The notes: generated from the sequence alone by a model not told the origin. Positions 17,812 to 27,192 are shown, counted from the stretch's first letter. The stretch: DNA of 64,000 nucleotides from Oscillatoria sp. FACHB-1407 (GCF_014697545.1 NZ_JACJSA010000011.1:186001-250000); one strand, 5' to 3'. Numbers and translations are program-made.

Positions 17812-17925
17812 CTCAATCACTCCTCACATGACACCTTCTAGCTCTGGCGTTATGCAACACCCTGTTCTAGATAGGAATTACTCTCAATAGTGACGAGAAT
17901 AAAGGATTCAGGCGATCGCCATTTG

Positions 17926-17959
17926 TCCCAAACGGATCTTTTTTTGCCCGATCGGGATC
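17926..17959. promoter_or_regulatory. Direct-repeat boxes upstream of receptor A (candidate PchR/AraC site)
   Basis: Two similar half-sites, TCCCAAACGGATCTTTT and GCCCGATCGGGATCTTTT, are spaced 20-21 bp, two helical turns. They sit about 120 bp upstream of the receptor start and just past the AraC gene. The core TCCCAAACGG closely matches the pair upstream of receptor B. Confidence 0.45.
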
Positions 17960-17968
17960 TTTTATGAT

Positions 17969-18985
17969 TTAGATGCTGGTGCGATAGGCGATCGGCGTGA
18001 TCCCAAAGCGTTGCTTAAAGGCATGACAAAAGCGGCTTTGGCTGGCGTATCCCACAGTGTGGGCGATCGCTGCAATACTCAACTGCCGTTCCGCTAACAG
18101 TTGTTTGGCGTGTTCCATGCGATGTGTTTGCAGATAGCCAAAGACAGTCGTACCAAAAATTTGACGAAATCCGTGTTTGAGTTTGTAGTCGTTGATCCCG
18201 GCTTGTCGAGCTAAATCCATCAGCGACGGTGGATTTTGAATATCGCGAATTAGGATATCTCGCGCCTGGTACAGTCTTTCAACATCATCGGCATGAAGGG
18301 AACGAGTGTGTGTGGATTGTTGATGTTGTTCAAGCCACTGATGAAGCTGTAGAGCCAGTAATTCCAGTGCTTTGCTTTCTAAGCAAATACGCTTTGTAAT
18401 CCCGGAATAGGGACAATGAATAATACTTTTCAAAGCAGTTTGCATAGCAAAGCTTAGTGCTCCGGTAGAACGATGAAAGCGTTGGATCGAGTGATCTTGT
18501 AATAACTGCTGTAATTCGACCGGAAGTGGCTCAGAAGTTGAATGAAACGAACGGAAATAAGGTAGATCGAGCGAAATTTTGACGAGTTGTAGTCGTTGTC
18601 CAGCTGGAAAAATCTCTGTTTCTTGTATGTCAGGTAGAAAAAACAGATAACTTTGACCTGCCTTTTCTTCGTATTCGCTCTTGACTCCCGGAACGTTGGG
18701 CGTCAGTACGCGATGGTGCCCAGACACGTAGAATTTGCACACCAATGGCATTGACTCATCATGCTCTGTGAGAACGCTTAAAGACTCGTGAACGTGATCA
18801 TCAATGAATTCAAGACAAAATCCAGGACGCAGTTCAATTTGCCAGTAGTAATCCTGGCTGTAGCGATGTTTGCAGCGGACGACGCGATCGAATCCGTCTT
18901 CACCACAGGCGATCGCCCCATTTCCTGACTGAAGACTTTCCTCCCACTCTTCTAAATATTCTGCGCTAGTGATGCTCTGACTCAT
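17969..18985 (-). CDS. AraC-family regulator, PchR-like (A)
   Basis: 338 residues from ATG 18985 (GTG 18991 is possible). The N-terminal two thirds is a ligand or iron-siderophore sensing domain. The C-terminal double HTH reads LMDLARQAGINDYKLKHGFR and IAAIAHTVGYASQSRFCHAF. It lies four bases after the ATPase gene and just upstream of receptor A. PchR-type regulators activate receptor genes when their siderophore is bound; the paired boxes at 17926-17959 fit this role. Confidence 0.9.
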   Translation of the reverse strand: MSQSITSAEYLEEWEESLQSGNGAIACGEDGFDRVVRCKHRYSQDYYWQIELRPGFCLEFIDDHVHESLSVLTEHDESMPLVCKFYVSGHHRVLTPNVPGVKSEYEEKAGQSYLFFLPDIQETEIFPAGQRLQLVKISLDLPYFRSFHSTSEPLPVELQQLLQDHSIQRFHRSTGALSFAMQTALKSIIHCPYSGITKRICLESKALELLALQLHQWLEQHQQSTHTRSLHADDVERLYQARDILIRDIQNPPSLMDLARQAGINDYKLKHGFRQIFGTTVFGYLQTHRMEHAKQLLAERQLSIAAIAHTVGYASQSRFCHAFKQRFGITPIAYRTSI

Positions 18986-18995
18986 AAACACGATT

Positions 18996-19802
18996 TCAAC
19001 GGAACTTATGCAATGGAACTTTTTTGCTAATCGGAATACACATCGGCGTACCTGTTACCGGATCTCGGACAATCCGGCTCTCTAACCCAAACACGTCTTG
19101 CACCAAACTTTCGGTCATCACTTCAGCAGGATTGCCCTGAGCGTAAATATGTCCCTGCCGCATGGCTACCAAGTAATCGGCATAGCGACAGGCTTGATTT
19201 AAATCGTGTAACACCATGACGATCGTGCGTCCCTGTGTCTGGTTCAGGTCATACAACAGATCCAGCACTTCGATCTGGTGCGCTAAATCTAAAAATGTAG
19301 TGGGTTCATCCAGTAACAGAATTTCTGTATTTTGGGCGAGTGCCATGGCAATCCAGGCGCGTTGTCGTTGCCCTCCAGACAAACTATCGAGGGGGCGATC
19401 GCCCATCTCAGTCATCCCCGTAATCGTCAAAGCCTGTTCTGTAAACTGCTCATCCTCCTGTGACCACTGTTGGAGCCAACTCTGATGGGGATAGCGTCCC
19501 TGTGCGACCAGTTCTCGCACCGTCAATCCTTCGGGAGCCGTTGGGCTTTGCGGCAACAATCCTAACTGCTTCGCAATCTCCTTGGTAGAACGTTTGGCGA
19601 TTGCCACTCCATCCAGGTATACCGTTCCACTCTGAGGTTTCAGTAACCGTGCCAATCCCTTCAGCAGTGTGGACTTGCCGCAACCATTAGAACCCACGAG
19701 AGCCGTGATTTGACGTGCGGGGATATCGACATTGAGATTTTGGATAATCGTGGTGCGATCGTATGCCAGCGTCAGGTTACGAGTGGTGAGGGTTGCTTCC
19801 AT
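18996..19802 (-). CDS. Ferric-siderophore ABC transporter ATPase (FecE/FepC type)
   Basis: 268 residues. Walker A is GSNGCGKST, the signature is [17 protein letters not shown], Walker B is [12 protein letters not shown], and the switch histidine is in MVLHDLNQ. It is the only siderophore-type ATPase in the window, although two FecCD permeases are present, so it may serve both clusters. Only 63 bp separate it from the permease gene; that gap contains a short GC-rich repeat. Confidence 0.93.
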   Translation of the reverse strand: MEATLTTRNLTLAYDRTTIIQNLNVDIPARQITALVGSNGCGKSTLLKGLARLLKPQSGTVYLDGVAIAKRSTKEIAKQLGLLPQSPTAPEGLTVRELVAQGRYPHQSWLQQWSQEDEQFTEQALTITGMTEMGDRPLDSLSGGQRQRAWIAMALAQNTEILLLDEPTTFLDLAHQIEVLDLLYDLNQTQGRTIVMVLHDLNQACRYADYLVAMRQGHIYAQGNPAEVMTESLVQDVFGLESRIVRDPVTGTPMCIPISKKVPLHKFR

Positions 19803-19835
19803 TGTTTTTTAGGAATTGCGATTTTGATAGAAGGA

Positions 19836-19862
19836 TGGGGTGTAGGGGTGAAACCCCTTGTC
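19836..19862. repeat. Partial GC-rich hairpin repeat (family R1)
   Basis: GGATGGGGTGTAGGGGTGAA then ACCCCTT, the first stem only, between the permease stop and the ATPase start. It may modulate expression within the operon. Confidence 0.5.
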
Positions 19863-19865
19863 TTT

Positions 19866-20912
19866 TCACATATTGCGATTGCGATACAGCAAATAAAGAA
19901 AATAGGGAGCACCGACAGCAGCGGTAATGACGCCACAGGGAAGCTCAATGGGGGCAAACAGCGATCGCCCCAGCAAATCCGCCAATGCCACAATGAGTCC
20001 TCCTAACAGAGCAGAGGTTGGGATCAAGCCTTCGTGGGCTGCACCAACGAGTTGCCGCGCCAAATGGGGAGCCATCAAACCGACAAAGCCAATTGTTCCT
20101 GCGGTTGCCACACTCGTTCCTGAAAGCGCAACCGCAATGAGCAACAGGAAGCCACGTTGCCATTCGACTGCACTGCCCAATCCACGCGCCACACTATCGC
20201 CTAGATGCAGCGTATTTAACTCACGCGCATAAAGAAGGGATAACGGAATCAACACCATTAACCAGGGAAGTAATGCTCGAACATGATCCCAGGTGCGTCC
20301 ATAGACACTTCCGGCTAACCACACCAAGGCTTGACTGACATCGTAAATGTTGCCAAAGGTGATCATTAAACTCGTCAATGCCCCAGCGATCGCCCCAACT
20401 CCTACTCCCACCAAAATCAACCGAATCGGAGAACTACTACTAATCCACGACAGCCAATACACCAGCAGAGCAGCAATCAATGCTCCTACAAAAGCTGCGA
20501 TCGACAGCAGCGATACTGGCATTGTGGGAAACAACACAATTAATGCAACAGCTGCTAACCCTGCACCTGCTTCTACCCCAATCACTTCAGGAGCCGCTAA
20601 AGGATTGCGCGTCAACCCTTGCAGGAGTGTTCCGGCGATCGCCAATGCCATCCCCACCAGAAATGCGGTGATCACTCGCGGCAACCGCAGCGTATAGATC
20701 ACAAAATCGTAATCAGGATTGTTGGTATTGAAACCCAGGAGGGTTTTGATGACAGCGATGGGGGTAATGGGATATTCGCCATAGCCAACGCTCAGAACCA
20801 GAACCGCTAGACTGGCGATCGCCAGAACAAGCAGCATCAGTGGTACCCGTCGATCGAGCCGAACGGACAATGGAAAGCGGTAGGAGCGGATGGTTAACCA
20901 GCTTCTAGTCAC
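19866..20912 (-). CDS. FecCD-family ferric-siderophore permease (A)
   Basis: 348 residues with about ten helices, starting at a GTG. Family motifs include LPRVITAFLVGMALAIAGTLLQGLTRNPLA, split here around the helix, and GTIGFVGLMAPHLAR with the ATPase-coupling loop. Such transporters normally need two permeases or a homodimer; only one permease gene is found in this cluster. It is the first gene of cluster A. Confidence 0.92.
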   Translation of the reverse strand: MTRSWLTIRSYRFPLSVRLDRRVPLMLLVLAIASLAVLVLSVGYGEYPITPIAVIKTLLGFNTNNPDYDFVIYTLRLPRVITAFLVGMALAIAGTLLQGLTRNPLAAPEVIGVEAGAGLAAVALIVLFPTMPVSLLSIAAFVGALIAALLVYWLSWISSSSPIRLILVGVGVGAIAGALTSLMITFGNIYDVSQALVWLAGSVYGRTWDHVRALLPWLMVLIPLSLLYARELNTLHLGDSVARGLGSAVEWQRGFLLLIAVALSGTSVATAGTIGFVGLMAPHLARQLVGAAHEGLIPTSALLGGLIVALADLLGRSLFAPIELPCGVITAAVGAPYFLYLLYRNRNM

Positions 20913-20977
20913 AAATCAGGTCACAAATAAGGGTTAGCGAGAAAGCACTTTTAAGAGTACTACGTTGCTAGCACTAT

Positions 20978-20992
20978 TGCAAATAATTCTCA
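20978..20992. promoter_or_regulatory. Fur-box-like site upstream of siderophore cluster A
   Basis: A 15-mer, TGCAAATAATTCTCA, agrees with the 7-1-7 Fur consensus (TGATAATnATTATCA) at 11 of 14 positions. It lies 66 bp before the GTG of the first gene of the cluster. Iron repression is expected for these genes. The rest of the gap 20913-21307 holds only the 39-codon frame at 21051. Confidence 0.4.
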
Positions 20993-21050
20993 TATAGACT
21001 TTCTAAACCATCCAAACTAAACCTGTATAAGCATCTATCGCTAACGTAGG

Positions 21051-21170
21051 ATGGTAATTTCTCTCGAAAGTGACGCTCAAGCACTTAACCTGATAGACCT
21101 ACAGATGCTTTGTGACGAAGCAGAAAAACGGGGCGAAGTTATTTATCAGCACACTCATTCTGGAAGATGA
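21051..21170 (+). CDS. Possible 39-residue protein (unrecognised)
   Basis: ATG frame encoding MVISLESDAQALNLIDLQML and then CDEAEKRGEVIYQHTHSGR. Composition and the charged DEAEKRGE helix look protein-like and vaguely antitoxin-like, but there is no toxin gene next to it. It may be a relic. Low confidence. Confidence 0.25.
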   Translation: MVISLESDAQALNLIDLQMLCDEAEKRGEVIYQHTHSGR

Positions 21171-21307
21171 TTCTGATCCAACCCGATTACCTACAGGAAT
21201 TTAATCAGGACTGTGCCTGTCTCCCCCAAACGTAACGTATACCTCCGCGGTTACACAACAGCTCCTATGCTAGATTGAAACTGTTGCCATGCTGGAGAGC
21301 GGTGAAC

Positions 21308-21988
21308 ATGACAAGCGCAACCCATCCAAATGCCGACATCGACTATCCCGAATCGGATGGTAAGCCTATGGCTGAGAGTGACTACCAGCGTCCTTACATC
21401 GCTTATGGCACGGAGATCCTCAACATCTTTTTCGCGGATCAGCCTCAAGTCTACGTTTCCGGCAATATTCTCATCTACTACGAAGAGGGCAACCCAAAAG
21501 CTTGTGTATCTCCAGACGTGTTTGTTGTTTTGAATCGTCCTAAAGGCAAGCGCACGTCCTACAAAGTTTGGCAGGAAAACAACCAGTATCCCAACTTTGT
21601 CTTAGAAATTACATCTAAATCGACTGTTAGTGAAGATCAAGGGACTAAGCGGGGTCTATATGCGTTCTGGGGTGTATCTGAATATTTTCAGTATGATCCC
21701 AGTGCCGATTACCTGGAACCCCCTCTCCAGGGCTACCAACTGATTGACGGAAATTACTTTCTGTTACCTGCAACAACTTTACCGAATGGGGATTTGTCAA
21801 TTACGAGTGCTGTATTGGGATTAGAGCTACATCTAGAACAAGGGGAACTGCGCTTTTACAACCCGGCAACAGCGGAGAAATTGTTGAGCCATGCCGAAGC
21901 AGAAGCCGCTCGAAAAACCGCACAAGATAAAGCCGAACGACTGGCAACCCGATTGCGAGAACTGGGCATTGACCCCGATTCGATATAA
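21308..21988 (+). CDS. Uma2-family (DUF820) putative restriction-endonuclease-fold protein
   Basis: 226 residues from ATG 21308; the longer frame from 21275 adds an unconserved leader. PD-(D/E)xK-like features are PDVFVVLNR and NFVLEITSKST. The C-terminal tail is a charged helix (AEAEAARKTAQDKAERLATR). Cyanobacteria carry dozens of these genes, of unknown role. It stands alone between the two siderophore clusters. Confidence 0.85.
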   Translation: MTSATHPNADIDYPESDGKPMAESDYQRPYIAYGTEILNIFFADQPQVYVSGNILIYYEEGNPKACVSPDVFVVLNRPKGKRTSYKVWQENNQYPNFVLEITSKSTVSEDQGTKRGLYAFWGVSEYFQYDPSADYLEPPLQGYQLIDGNYFLLPATTLPNGDLSITSAVLGLELHLEQGELRFYNPATAEKLLSHAEAEAARKTAQDKAERLATRLRELGIDPDSI

Positions 21989-22196
21989 CCAGCAGTCTGT
22001 ACTCCGTTTAAGATAAACCCCGCTCCATCTGGGATAAGACGGCGATCGCGAAATCCCTCACTATTTGATCTGTATTTATTAGGAATGATTCCTAACTGTA
22101 GGAGTGTGGGGCGATCGCGTGAATAGGCTGAGAAGAAGTGGGTGGTATTCCAAACCTGTTGATAGCCTCCGTAAGAACCGCCTGTAGTCTCCCTTA

Positions 22197-22394
22197 TCAA
22201 GGGGGACGGCGACAGCCGGGGATCAATAGCAACAGATCTGAAACACTATCAACAGGTTCCGACCAGGGTAAATTACGGGTTGTTCCTAATGCGGCTGAAT
22301 CAACAACAGGAAGGTCGGTTGCAGCGTTGACCGACACAGCACTCACCGCCAAAATGGCTAACGATCCTAAACCAATTAATTTGCGCCAAACCAT
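22197..22394 (-). CDS. Small putative exported protein, possibly truncated
   Basis: 65 residues from ATG 22394 with AAGAAG upstream. A clear signal peptide (MVWRKLIGLGSLAILAVSA, cleavage near VNA) is followed by about 40 residues with no recognised domain. The C-terminus reads into a repeat-like GC-rich stretch, so the native 3' end may be lost. Confidence is limited. Confidence 0.4.
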   Translation of the reverse strand: MVWRKLIGLGSLAILAVSAVSVNAATDLPVVDSAALGTTRNLPWSEPVDSVSDLLLLIPGCRRPP

Positions 22395-22575
22395 AATACT
22401 TCTTAGAGTAAGAGGCTTTGTCTTGACGATAGAACAAGGATTTGGAGGTTAACAGGAGTTATGGGGGCGATCGCATCACAGCTCTAAATCGCTTGCATAA
22501 TGCTTGCCGGAGTATGAGTTTAGAGTGTTTGACAAGATAGTGACAATGGCAAAATGCTACAGGTTTGTGATGGCA

Positions 22576-22827
22576 GAGTGTGATTCAAGTCACTTTGAGT
22601 GCCTTCGTTGTCGCTCAAAGACTCTTCGTTGCTATTCGGAGTGTGATTCAAGTCACTTTGAGTGTCTTCGTTGTCATTTAGAGACTCTCTGTTACCACTT
22701 TGAGTGTGATTCAAGTCACTCAGAACCCCTTCGTTGCCTCTAAAAGTGTATTCATTGCCACTTCGAGTGTGATTCAAGTCACTCAGAGTATCTTCATTGC
22801 CTCTAAAAGACCCTTCGTTGGGTTTCT
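22576..22827. repeat. 63-bp tandem repeat built from 21-bp units
   Basis: GAGTGTGATTCAAGTCACT recurs at 22576, 22639, 22702 and 22765, an exact 63-bp period. Each period splits into three diverged 21-bp units. The period is a multiple of three, so both strands stay open. The minus frame 22520-22906 gives heptads such as SGNEYTF, RGNEGVL and SDLNHTQ. A real protein is unproven. Confidence 0.85.
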
Positions 22828-22913
22828 TTTGCTTTTCATACCATCTCAAAGTGAGTTCGTTGGGTTTCGTTGACTCTTTGAAGCGATTGCTTCTCCCAAA
22901 ATCCACGGAGAGA

Positions 22914-23010
22914 CTATAGCAATCCTATTTGATTTGTGAAAAAAGCTGTTTGTGAAAGTGCCCGCCCTTTGGGCGGGCACTTTCACAAACGATTTAGGAT
23001 CGCTATATCT
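22914..23010. repeat. Palindromic element with a perfect 20-bp stem
   Basis: Arms 22948-22967 and 22971-22990 are perfect complements (GTTTGTGAAAGTGCCCGCCC) around a 3-base loop. Outer arms TATAGCAATCCTATTTGATT and GATTTAGGATCGCTATA also pair imperfectly. This looks like a MITE-type or REP-like element; a bidirectional terminator is an alternative. The stretch 22395-23068 otherwise holds only the tandem repeat. Confidence 0.8.
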
Positions 23011-23068
23011 CATTTGTCTATGTGTTTGGGTAATTTCTGGTGCTGAGTATTTTTGTTGCGATCGCCTT

Positions 23069-23452
23069 TTACTCATTACTTGAATGATCAGCCGCTGGAA
23101 TTTTAGCGACACTGGCAGATTGCAATAGTTCAGGGAATTGTTTCCAGGGAATATCACCTGTGCTGCTATCGAGATAGCGTTTGCCAAACTGAAGTAAGGC
23201 AGAAGCCGTTTCATCCGTTGGTAAATTGGTGAGTAAATAAGTGGGCTTGTGAGGAGCAGAAAAAGCAACGGTGCAGGGGCGATCGCATGTCCAGAGGCAA
23301 CTGATAGGTTGAATTTCAAACGCATCAGACGGTTTGGTAGATAGCGTATTGAGTTGCTCTAACAAGCGGGTGCCATCAGCAGGTTGATTGTTAGGACGCT
23401 CCTCAGAGGAATAATGGCAGGATTTACAGACGAACAGGATATGTTTGGACAT
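23069..23452 (-). CDS. DUF1636-family putative metal-binding protein
   Basis: 127 residues from ATG 23452 (MSKHILFVCKSC). Cysteines in CKSCHYSS and ISCLWTCDRPC are those of this thioredoxin-like, possibly [2Fe-2S] or metal-binding family, which in cyanobacteria accompanies siderophore and cobalamin-type uptake genes. It begins just after the stop of the binding-protein gene and is the last gene of cluster B. Its exact role is unknown. Confidence 0.75.
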   Translation of the reverse strand: MSKHILFVCKSCHYSSEERPNNQPADGTRLLEQLNTLSTKPSDAFEIQPISCLWTCDRPCTVAFSAPHKPTYLLTNLPTDETASALLQFGKRYLDSSTGDIPWKQFPELLQSASVAKIPAADHSSNE

Positions 23453-23456
23453 GGGG

Positions 23457-24425
23457 TTAGGATTTATTGACCAGGTACTTGAATAAGTCATCAATCACAG
23501 CGTCAGCCGCAAGTAAATTTCCTCCATTCCAGGTCAATGTATTGACTGAATACACACGATTATGTTGAGTGGCTTTGAGCGTTTTTCCTAAGGGAGATTG
23601 CAGAATTTTGTCGAACGCTTCTTTTTCATCAGCTTCAAACGTTAAGACGAAGAGAACATCCCCATCCATCATTGCCAATTCTTCTACAGAGTTCAAAATG
23701 ACGTAACCGTGTGATGTATCCACATCTTGTACCGTGGGACGCTTTAATCCGATGTCGTCAAATACAGAACCTACAAACGAATTTTTGGCTTGAAGGAAGT
23801 ATCCCCAATGCATTGAAGGGGCAACAACCGATATTTCCTGGTCTTGATACCGATTTCCCAGAGCCTTTTTTAGCTCATCAACGCGCTGATAGTAGTGCTC
23901 CCAGGCTTGTCGGGCTTCCTGCTGTTTGCCTAGTACATCAGCAACAAAATTAAAATATTCGCGCCACGATACTGGTCCATCCCAAGATCCCAATGCTGTA
24001 GGACTAATCTGGCTTAGCAGAGGATAAGTCGATTGAATCCGATCCCAACCCAGAATCAAATCAGGCTTTGCCAATGCTATTTTCTCTAAGTTTGGCTCAT
24101 TCTGAGATCCTAACGGTTTTACTCCCTGAAGTTTGTCCATCAAGTACTCAGGAAAGGGATGCTGTAGATTAATAATCGTGCTGGCGATCGGCTTGACCCC
24201 TAAGGTAAGAGCATGTCCTAACGTGACATGAAAGATCGTTGCGAGACGCTCAGGATTGACGGGTACACAGGTTGCGCCCAAAACGTGCTGTACCTTTCGG
24301 CAATTTTCTGTGGGCGACGCTGAGGAGGTCGTCTTTTGACCCATCCGACCAAACGCTGAAACGAGCAGAAATGTCAGAATTCCCAACACCAGCAGATAGA
24401 TGAAACGATACAGAAGTTTCTTCAT
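23457..24425 (-). CDS. Iron-siderophore ABC transporter substrate-binding protein (B)
   Basis: 322 residues. The N-terminus has a hydrophobic signal or anchor (LLYRFIYLLVLGILTFLLVS) without an obvious lipobox cysteine. The type-III binding fold is shown by NPERLATIFHVTLGHALTLGV, NLEKIALAKPDLILGWD and the long helix region. It lies 11 bp after receptor B and feeds the permease at 28197-29225. Confidence 0.88.
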   Translation of the reverse strand: MKKLLYRFIYLLVLGILTFLLVSAFGRMGQKTTSSASPTENCRKVQHVLGATCVPVNPERLATIFHVTLGHALTLGVKPIASTIINLQHPFPEYLMDKLQGVKPLGSQNEPNLEKIALAKPDLILGWDRIQSTYPLLSQISPTALGSWDGPVSWREYFNFVADVLGKQQEARQAWEHYYQRVDELKKALGNRYQDQEISVVAPSMHWGYFLQAKNSFVGSVFDDIGLKRPTVQDVDTSHGYVILNSVEELAMMDGDVLFVLTFEADEKEAFDKILQSPLGKTLKATQHNRVYSVNTLTWNGGNLLAADAVIDDLFKYLVNKS

Positions 24426-24436
24426 AAAAACTGGAT

Positions 24437-27067
24437 TTAAAACCTCCAGGAAACAGTCCCTTGCACTTCAAATGGGGCACCCGGAAACACACGATTGATG
24501 TTGAATGCGCTCTCATAGTATTCAATATCAAACAGATTTCTGAAGTTGATTGCTGCCCTCAAGCGATCGCGCTCATAAAAGATGGCAGCGTCCGTGCGAA
24601 GATAGCTGGGCAATTCAAAGGTGTTGGCTAAATCGCCTTCGCGATCGCCCTGGTAGAACAAGCCAATCCCTAACCCCAACCCCCTTAAGCTGCCCTCCTG
24701 GATTTGATAGGTTGTCCACAAATTAAAACTATGCTGTGGGACACCATTAATGAGATTTCCGATTGCAAAATCATTATCTTCCGTAATTTGGGCATCGGTA
24801 TAGGCATAACCACCAATAACGTTCCAACCGGGTAAAATTTCGCCGGAGAAGCTAAGTTCAACACCCTGGCTATTCTGCTCACCCACCTGAATTGTTCGCA
24901 ATGGATCATTAGGATCAGACGTTAGAATATTGCTGCGAGTCTGGTCATATAGTGCCAGTGTTGCTGCAAGGCGATCGCTGATATCAGCTTTGACCCCAAC
25001 TTCAAACAATCTTCCCCGTTCAGGTTCCGCCAGAGTTTCACTATTGAACACGTTGGCTTCGGGTCTGAATGAACGACTAAAAGCAGCATACAGAGAAATT
25101 GGTGGAATGGGTTGATATACGATTCCTACTCTGGGGCTAAACACTTCCTGTGCAGAGAAGGAATCCGTAGGAAAGCTATTGTTAATCTCTTGATTTGCAA
25201 TATCCAAGCGTCCGCTCAACAGTACGATGAGATTATCGGTGAGTGAAATTTGATCTTGAACATAAAACCCATAAGTATTAGAACTGGCTTCTCCCTCAAA
25301 CGGTTCGCCAAATCGTGAACCGATTGGTTGATTGTATTCAGGATCAAAAATATCAATAGGAGCTAGATTGAAACGAGAGTCAGACGGTTCAACACTGTCC
25401 TGATCAGTGCGAGTGTAGTTCACTCCAACTAACAACTGATGTTCAATACGACCTGTTGAAAATTCACCAACAACGTAGTTGTCAATTGTAAAGTTTCGAG
25501 AATCAGTTACGCCTCGTGTGACTCCACGTTGGAGCGTCCGATTATCAGCATCTAAACTGCGGGGAAACACAATCACTCGATCCTGTTCTAACCAGGCTGC
25601 TTCAAAGATACTGCGGAACTGCCAGTTTTCATTGAGGCGATGTTCAAGGTTGTATCCAATCCGAAATAGCTCAACATCATCCCGATCAAAGGGTTCACTG
25701 AGATTGCGATCGAGCGGAATTTCGCCATTAGGATTTGGCAAAATCGTTCCCCTTGCAGGCAAACCCATCTGTCCGTAAGACCCGTCAATGTTTAAGTATT
25801 CGGCTGATAGTCTTAAGTTGGTGCGATCGCCTATTCGCAACGATACAACCGGAGCAATGACATACTGGTTGCGCTCAAAATTTTCTACAAAACTGCCAGT
25901 CGTTCTCGCCAGCAAATTTAACCGATACAAAACTGTTTCACCATCATTCAGCGGTCCTGATAGATCGATCGCACCCCGATAGAAATCAAAGCTTCCTGCC
26001 CCTGCTTCTACGGAGTAAAACGGTTCAGAGAGGGGTTGTTCACTAATGATATTGATGATTCCACCCAATGAACCCTGACCATACAACACAGAAGCAGGTC
26101 CTCGCAGTACTTCAATGCGCTCAATGGTTGCCGGATCAAAGCTAGAAATCGTACTGTACGGCAGACGAATGCCATCTCTCAACACATCGTACTCACCTGC
26201 TTCAAACCCTCGAATAATCGGATCTTCATAAATAGATGTGGATGCCTGTCGGGCTTGAGAGATCCCAGGTACGCTGCGAAGAGCATCAATTAAATTTGTG
26301 GGCTGTCGATCCTCCAGTACCTGTTGAGGAATGACCTGAATTGACTGCGGGATATCGCGCAAAGGCGTATCTGTGCGAGTTGCAGTAGTTGCGTCAGGAA
26401 CATAGTAATCATCTTCCTGATCGCCTGTTGCCACGACTTGAATGGCGTCTTCTTCTGTTCCAGCGATCGCCTCTCCCAGAGTCACCGCCAATACGAAGTT
26501 TGGTTCCTGCGACCGGGCATCGCTGCCCGCATCCCCACGGGGTCGCACTTCTGCTACGGGTGGCGCATCGGTTCCCGTAATCACCACCCGCACTCTGTCA
26601 CCCGGTAAGCTTGTCACACTCACCAACGCAATCCCTGCGATCGGATCTGCTTGAGAAAATTCCTCTGCAAGCGTGGCATTGGCAATGTCCACAATCAACG
26701 CATTTCCGACGGATCGGGTTTCGGATGGGGCGATCGCACCTTCTGTTGCCAGTACAATCTGCAAGCCTGTGTCGGTCTCCTCAAGGCTTACTCCAGTAAT
26801 CTGCACTAACGATGCCTCAATCTGAGCGACCCACGCTTCAACGGTTGTTGCAGGTTGTCTTAATTCATCTAGCTGAGATCGAGAGTCATTAGCTAGATGC
26901 GGCTGATTATCACGAATCGGGTTCTCAGATTCCTGCAATGACACCTGACCGACGACAAATGACGGTTCTTCTGCCGCTTGTGCCCCGGCAGGCAACGCTG
27001 CACCCATCAAGCAGCCTGCCACACCCAGCATTAAGCCTAACCGAACTTGCACCAACTCCATGCTCAT
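24437..27067 (-). CDS. TonB-dependent siderophore receptor with N-terminal AMIN domain (B)
   Basis: 876 residues from ATG 27067, five bases after AGGAG. Signal peptide; AMIN-type region about 90-215 (ITGVSLEETDTGLQIVLATE, VRVVITGTDAPPVAEVRP); plug with DTPLRDIPQSIQVIPQQ and a proline-rich lead; barrel ending in TVSWRF. It is a paralogue of receptor A with the same architecture but diverged extracellular loops, so it probably recognises another ferric siderophore. Paired AraC boxes lie about 100 bp upstream. Confidence 0.92.
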   Translation of the reverse strand: MSMELVQVRLGLMLGVAGCLMGAALPAGAQAAEEPSFVVGQVSLQESENPIRDNQPHLANDSRSQLDELRQPATTVEAWVAQIEASLVQITGVSLEETDTGLQIVLATEGAIAPSETRSVGNALIVDIANATLAEEFSQADPIAGIALVSVTSLPGDRVRVVITGTDAPPVAEVRPRGDAGSDARSQEPNFVLAVTLGEAIAGTEEDAIQVVATGDQEDDYYVPDATTATRTDTPLRDIPQSIQVIPQQVLEDRQPTNLIDALRSVPGISQARQASTSIYEDPIIRGFEAGEYDVLRDGIRLPYSTISSFDPATIERIEVLRGPASVLYGQGSLGGIINIISEQPLSEPFYSVEAGAGSFDFYRGAIDLSGPLNDGETVLYRLNLLARTTGSFVENFERNQYVIAPVVSLRIGDRTNLRLSAEYLNIDGSYGQMGLPARGTILPNPNGEIPLDRNLSEPFDRDDVELFRIGYNLEHRLNENWQFRSIFEAAWLEQDRVIVFPRSLDADNRTLQRGVTRGVTDSRNFTIDNYVVGEFSTGRIEHQLLVGVNYTRTDQDSVEPSDSRFNLAPIDIFDPEYNQPIGSRFGEPFEGEASSNTYGFYVQDQISLTDNLIVLLSGRLDIANQEINNSFPTDSFSAQEVFSPRVGIVYQPIPPISLYAAFSRSFRPEANVFNSETLAEPERGRLFEVGVKADISDRLAATLALYDQTRSNILTSDPNDPLRTIQVGEQNSQGVELSFSGEILPGWNVIGGYAYTDAQITEDNDFAIGNLINGVPQHSFNLWTTYQIQEGSLRGLGLGIGLFYQGDREGDLANTFELPSYLRTDAAIFYERDRLRAAINFRNLFDIEYYESAFNINRVFPGAPFEVQGTVSWRF

Positions 27068-27159
27068 CAACACTCCTCACAACGGGCATTTGCCCTTATT
27101 GAAAACCCTTCTTAATAAGAGATGAAATGTAGTGTAGAGAAGCCAGTCAAGCCATGTCT

Positions 27160-27192
27160 ATCCCAAAACGGCATTCTATGATCCCAAAACGG
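27160..27192. promoter_or_regulatory. Paired direct repeats upstream of receptor B (candidate AraC/PchR boxes)
   Basis: ATCCCAAAACGG occurs perfectly twice, at 27160-27171 and 27181-27192, exactly 21 bp apart. The second copy overlaps the last codons of the AraC B gene. Two sites two helical turns apart fit binding by one double-HTH AraC protein or two subunits. Confidence 0.55.

Noticed and set aside
22576-22827. Regular repeats suggesting a CRISPR array
   Set aside because: The units are continuous tandem copies with a 63-bp period and no unique spacers; no cas genes are near.
22846-23325. 159-codon minus frame overlapping the DUF1636 gene
   Set aside because: It covers the palindrome and part of the DUF1636 gene in another frame; no family features.
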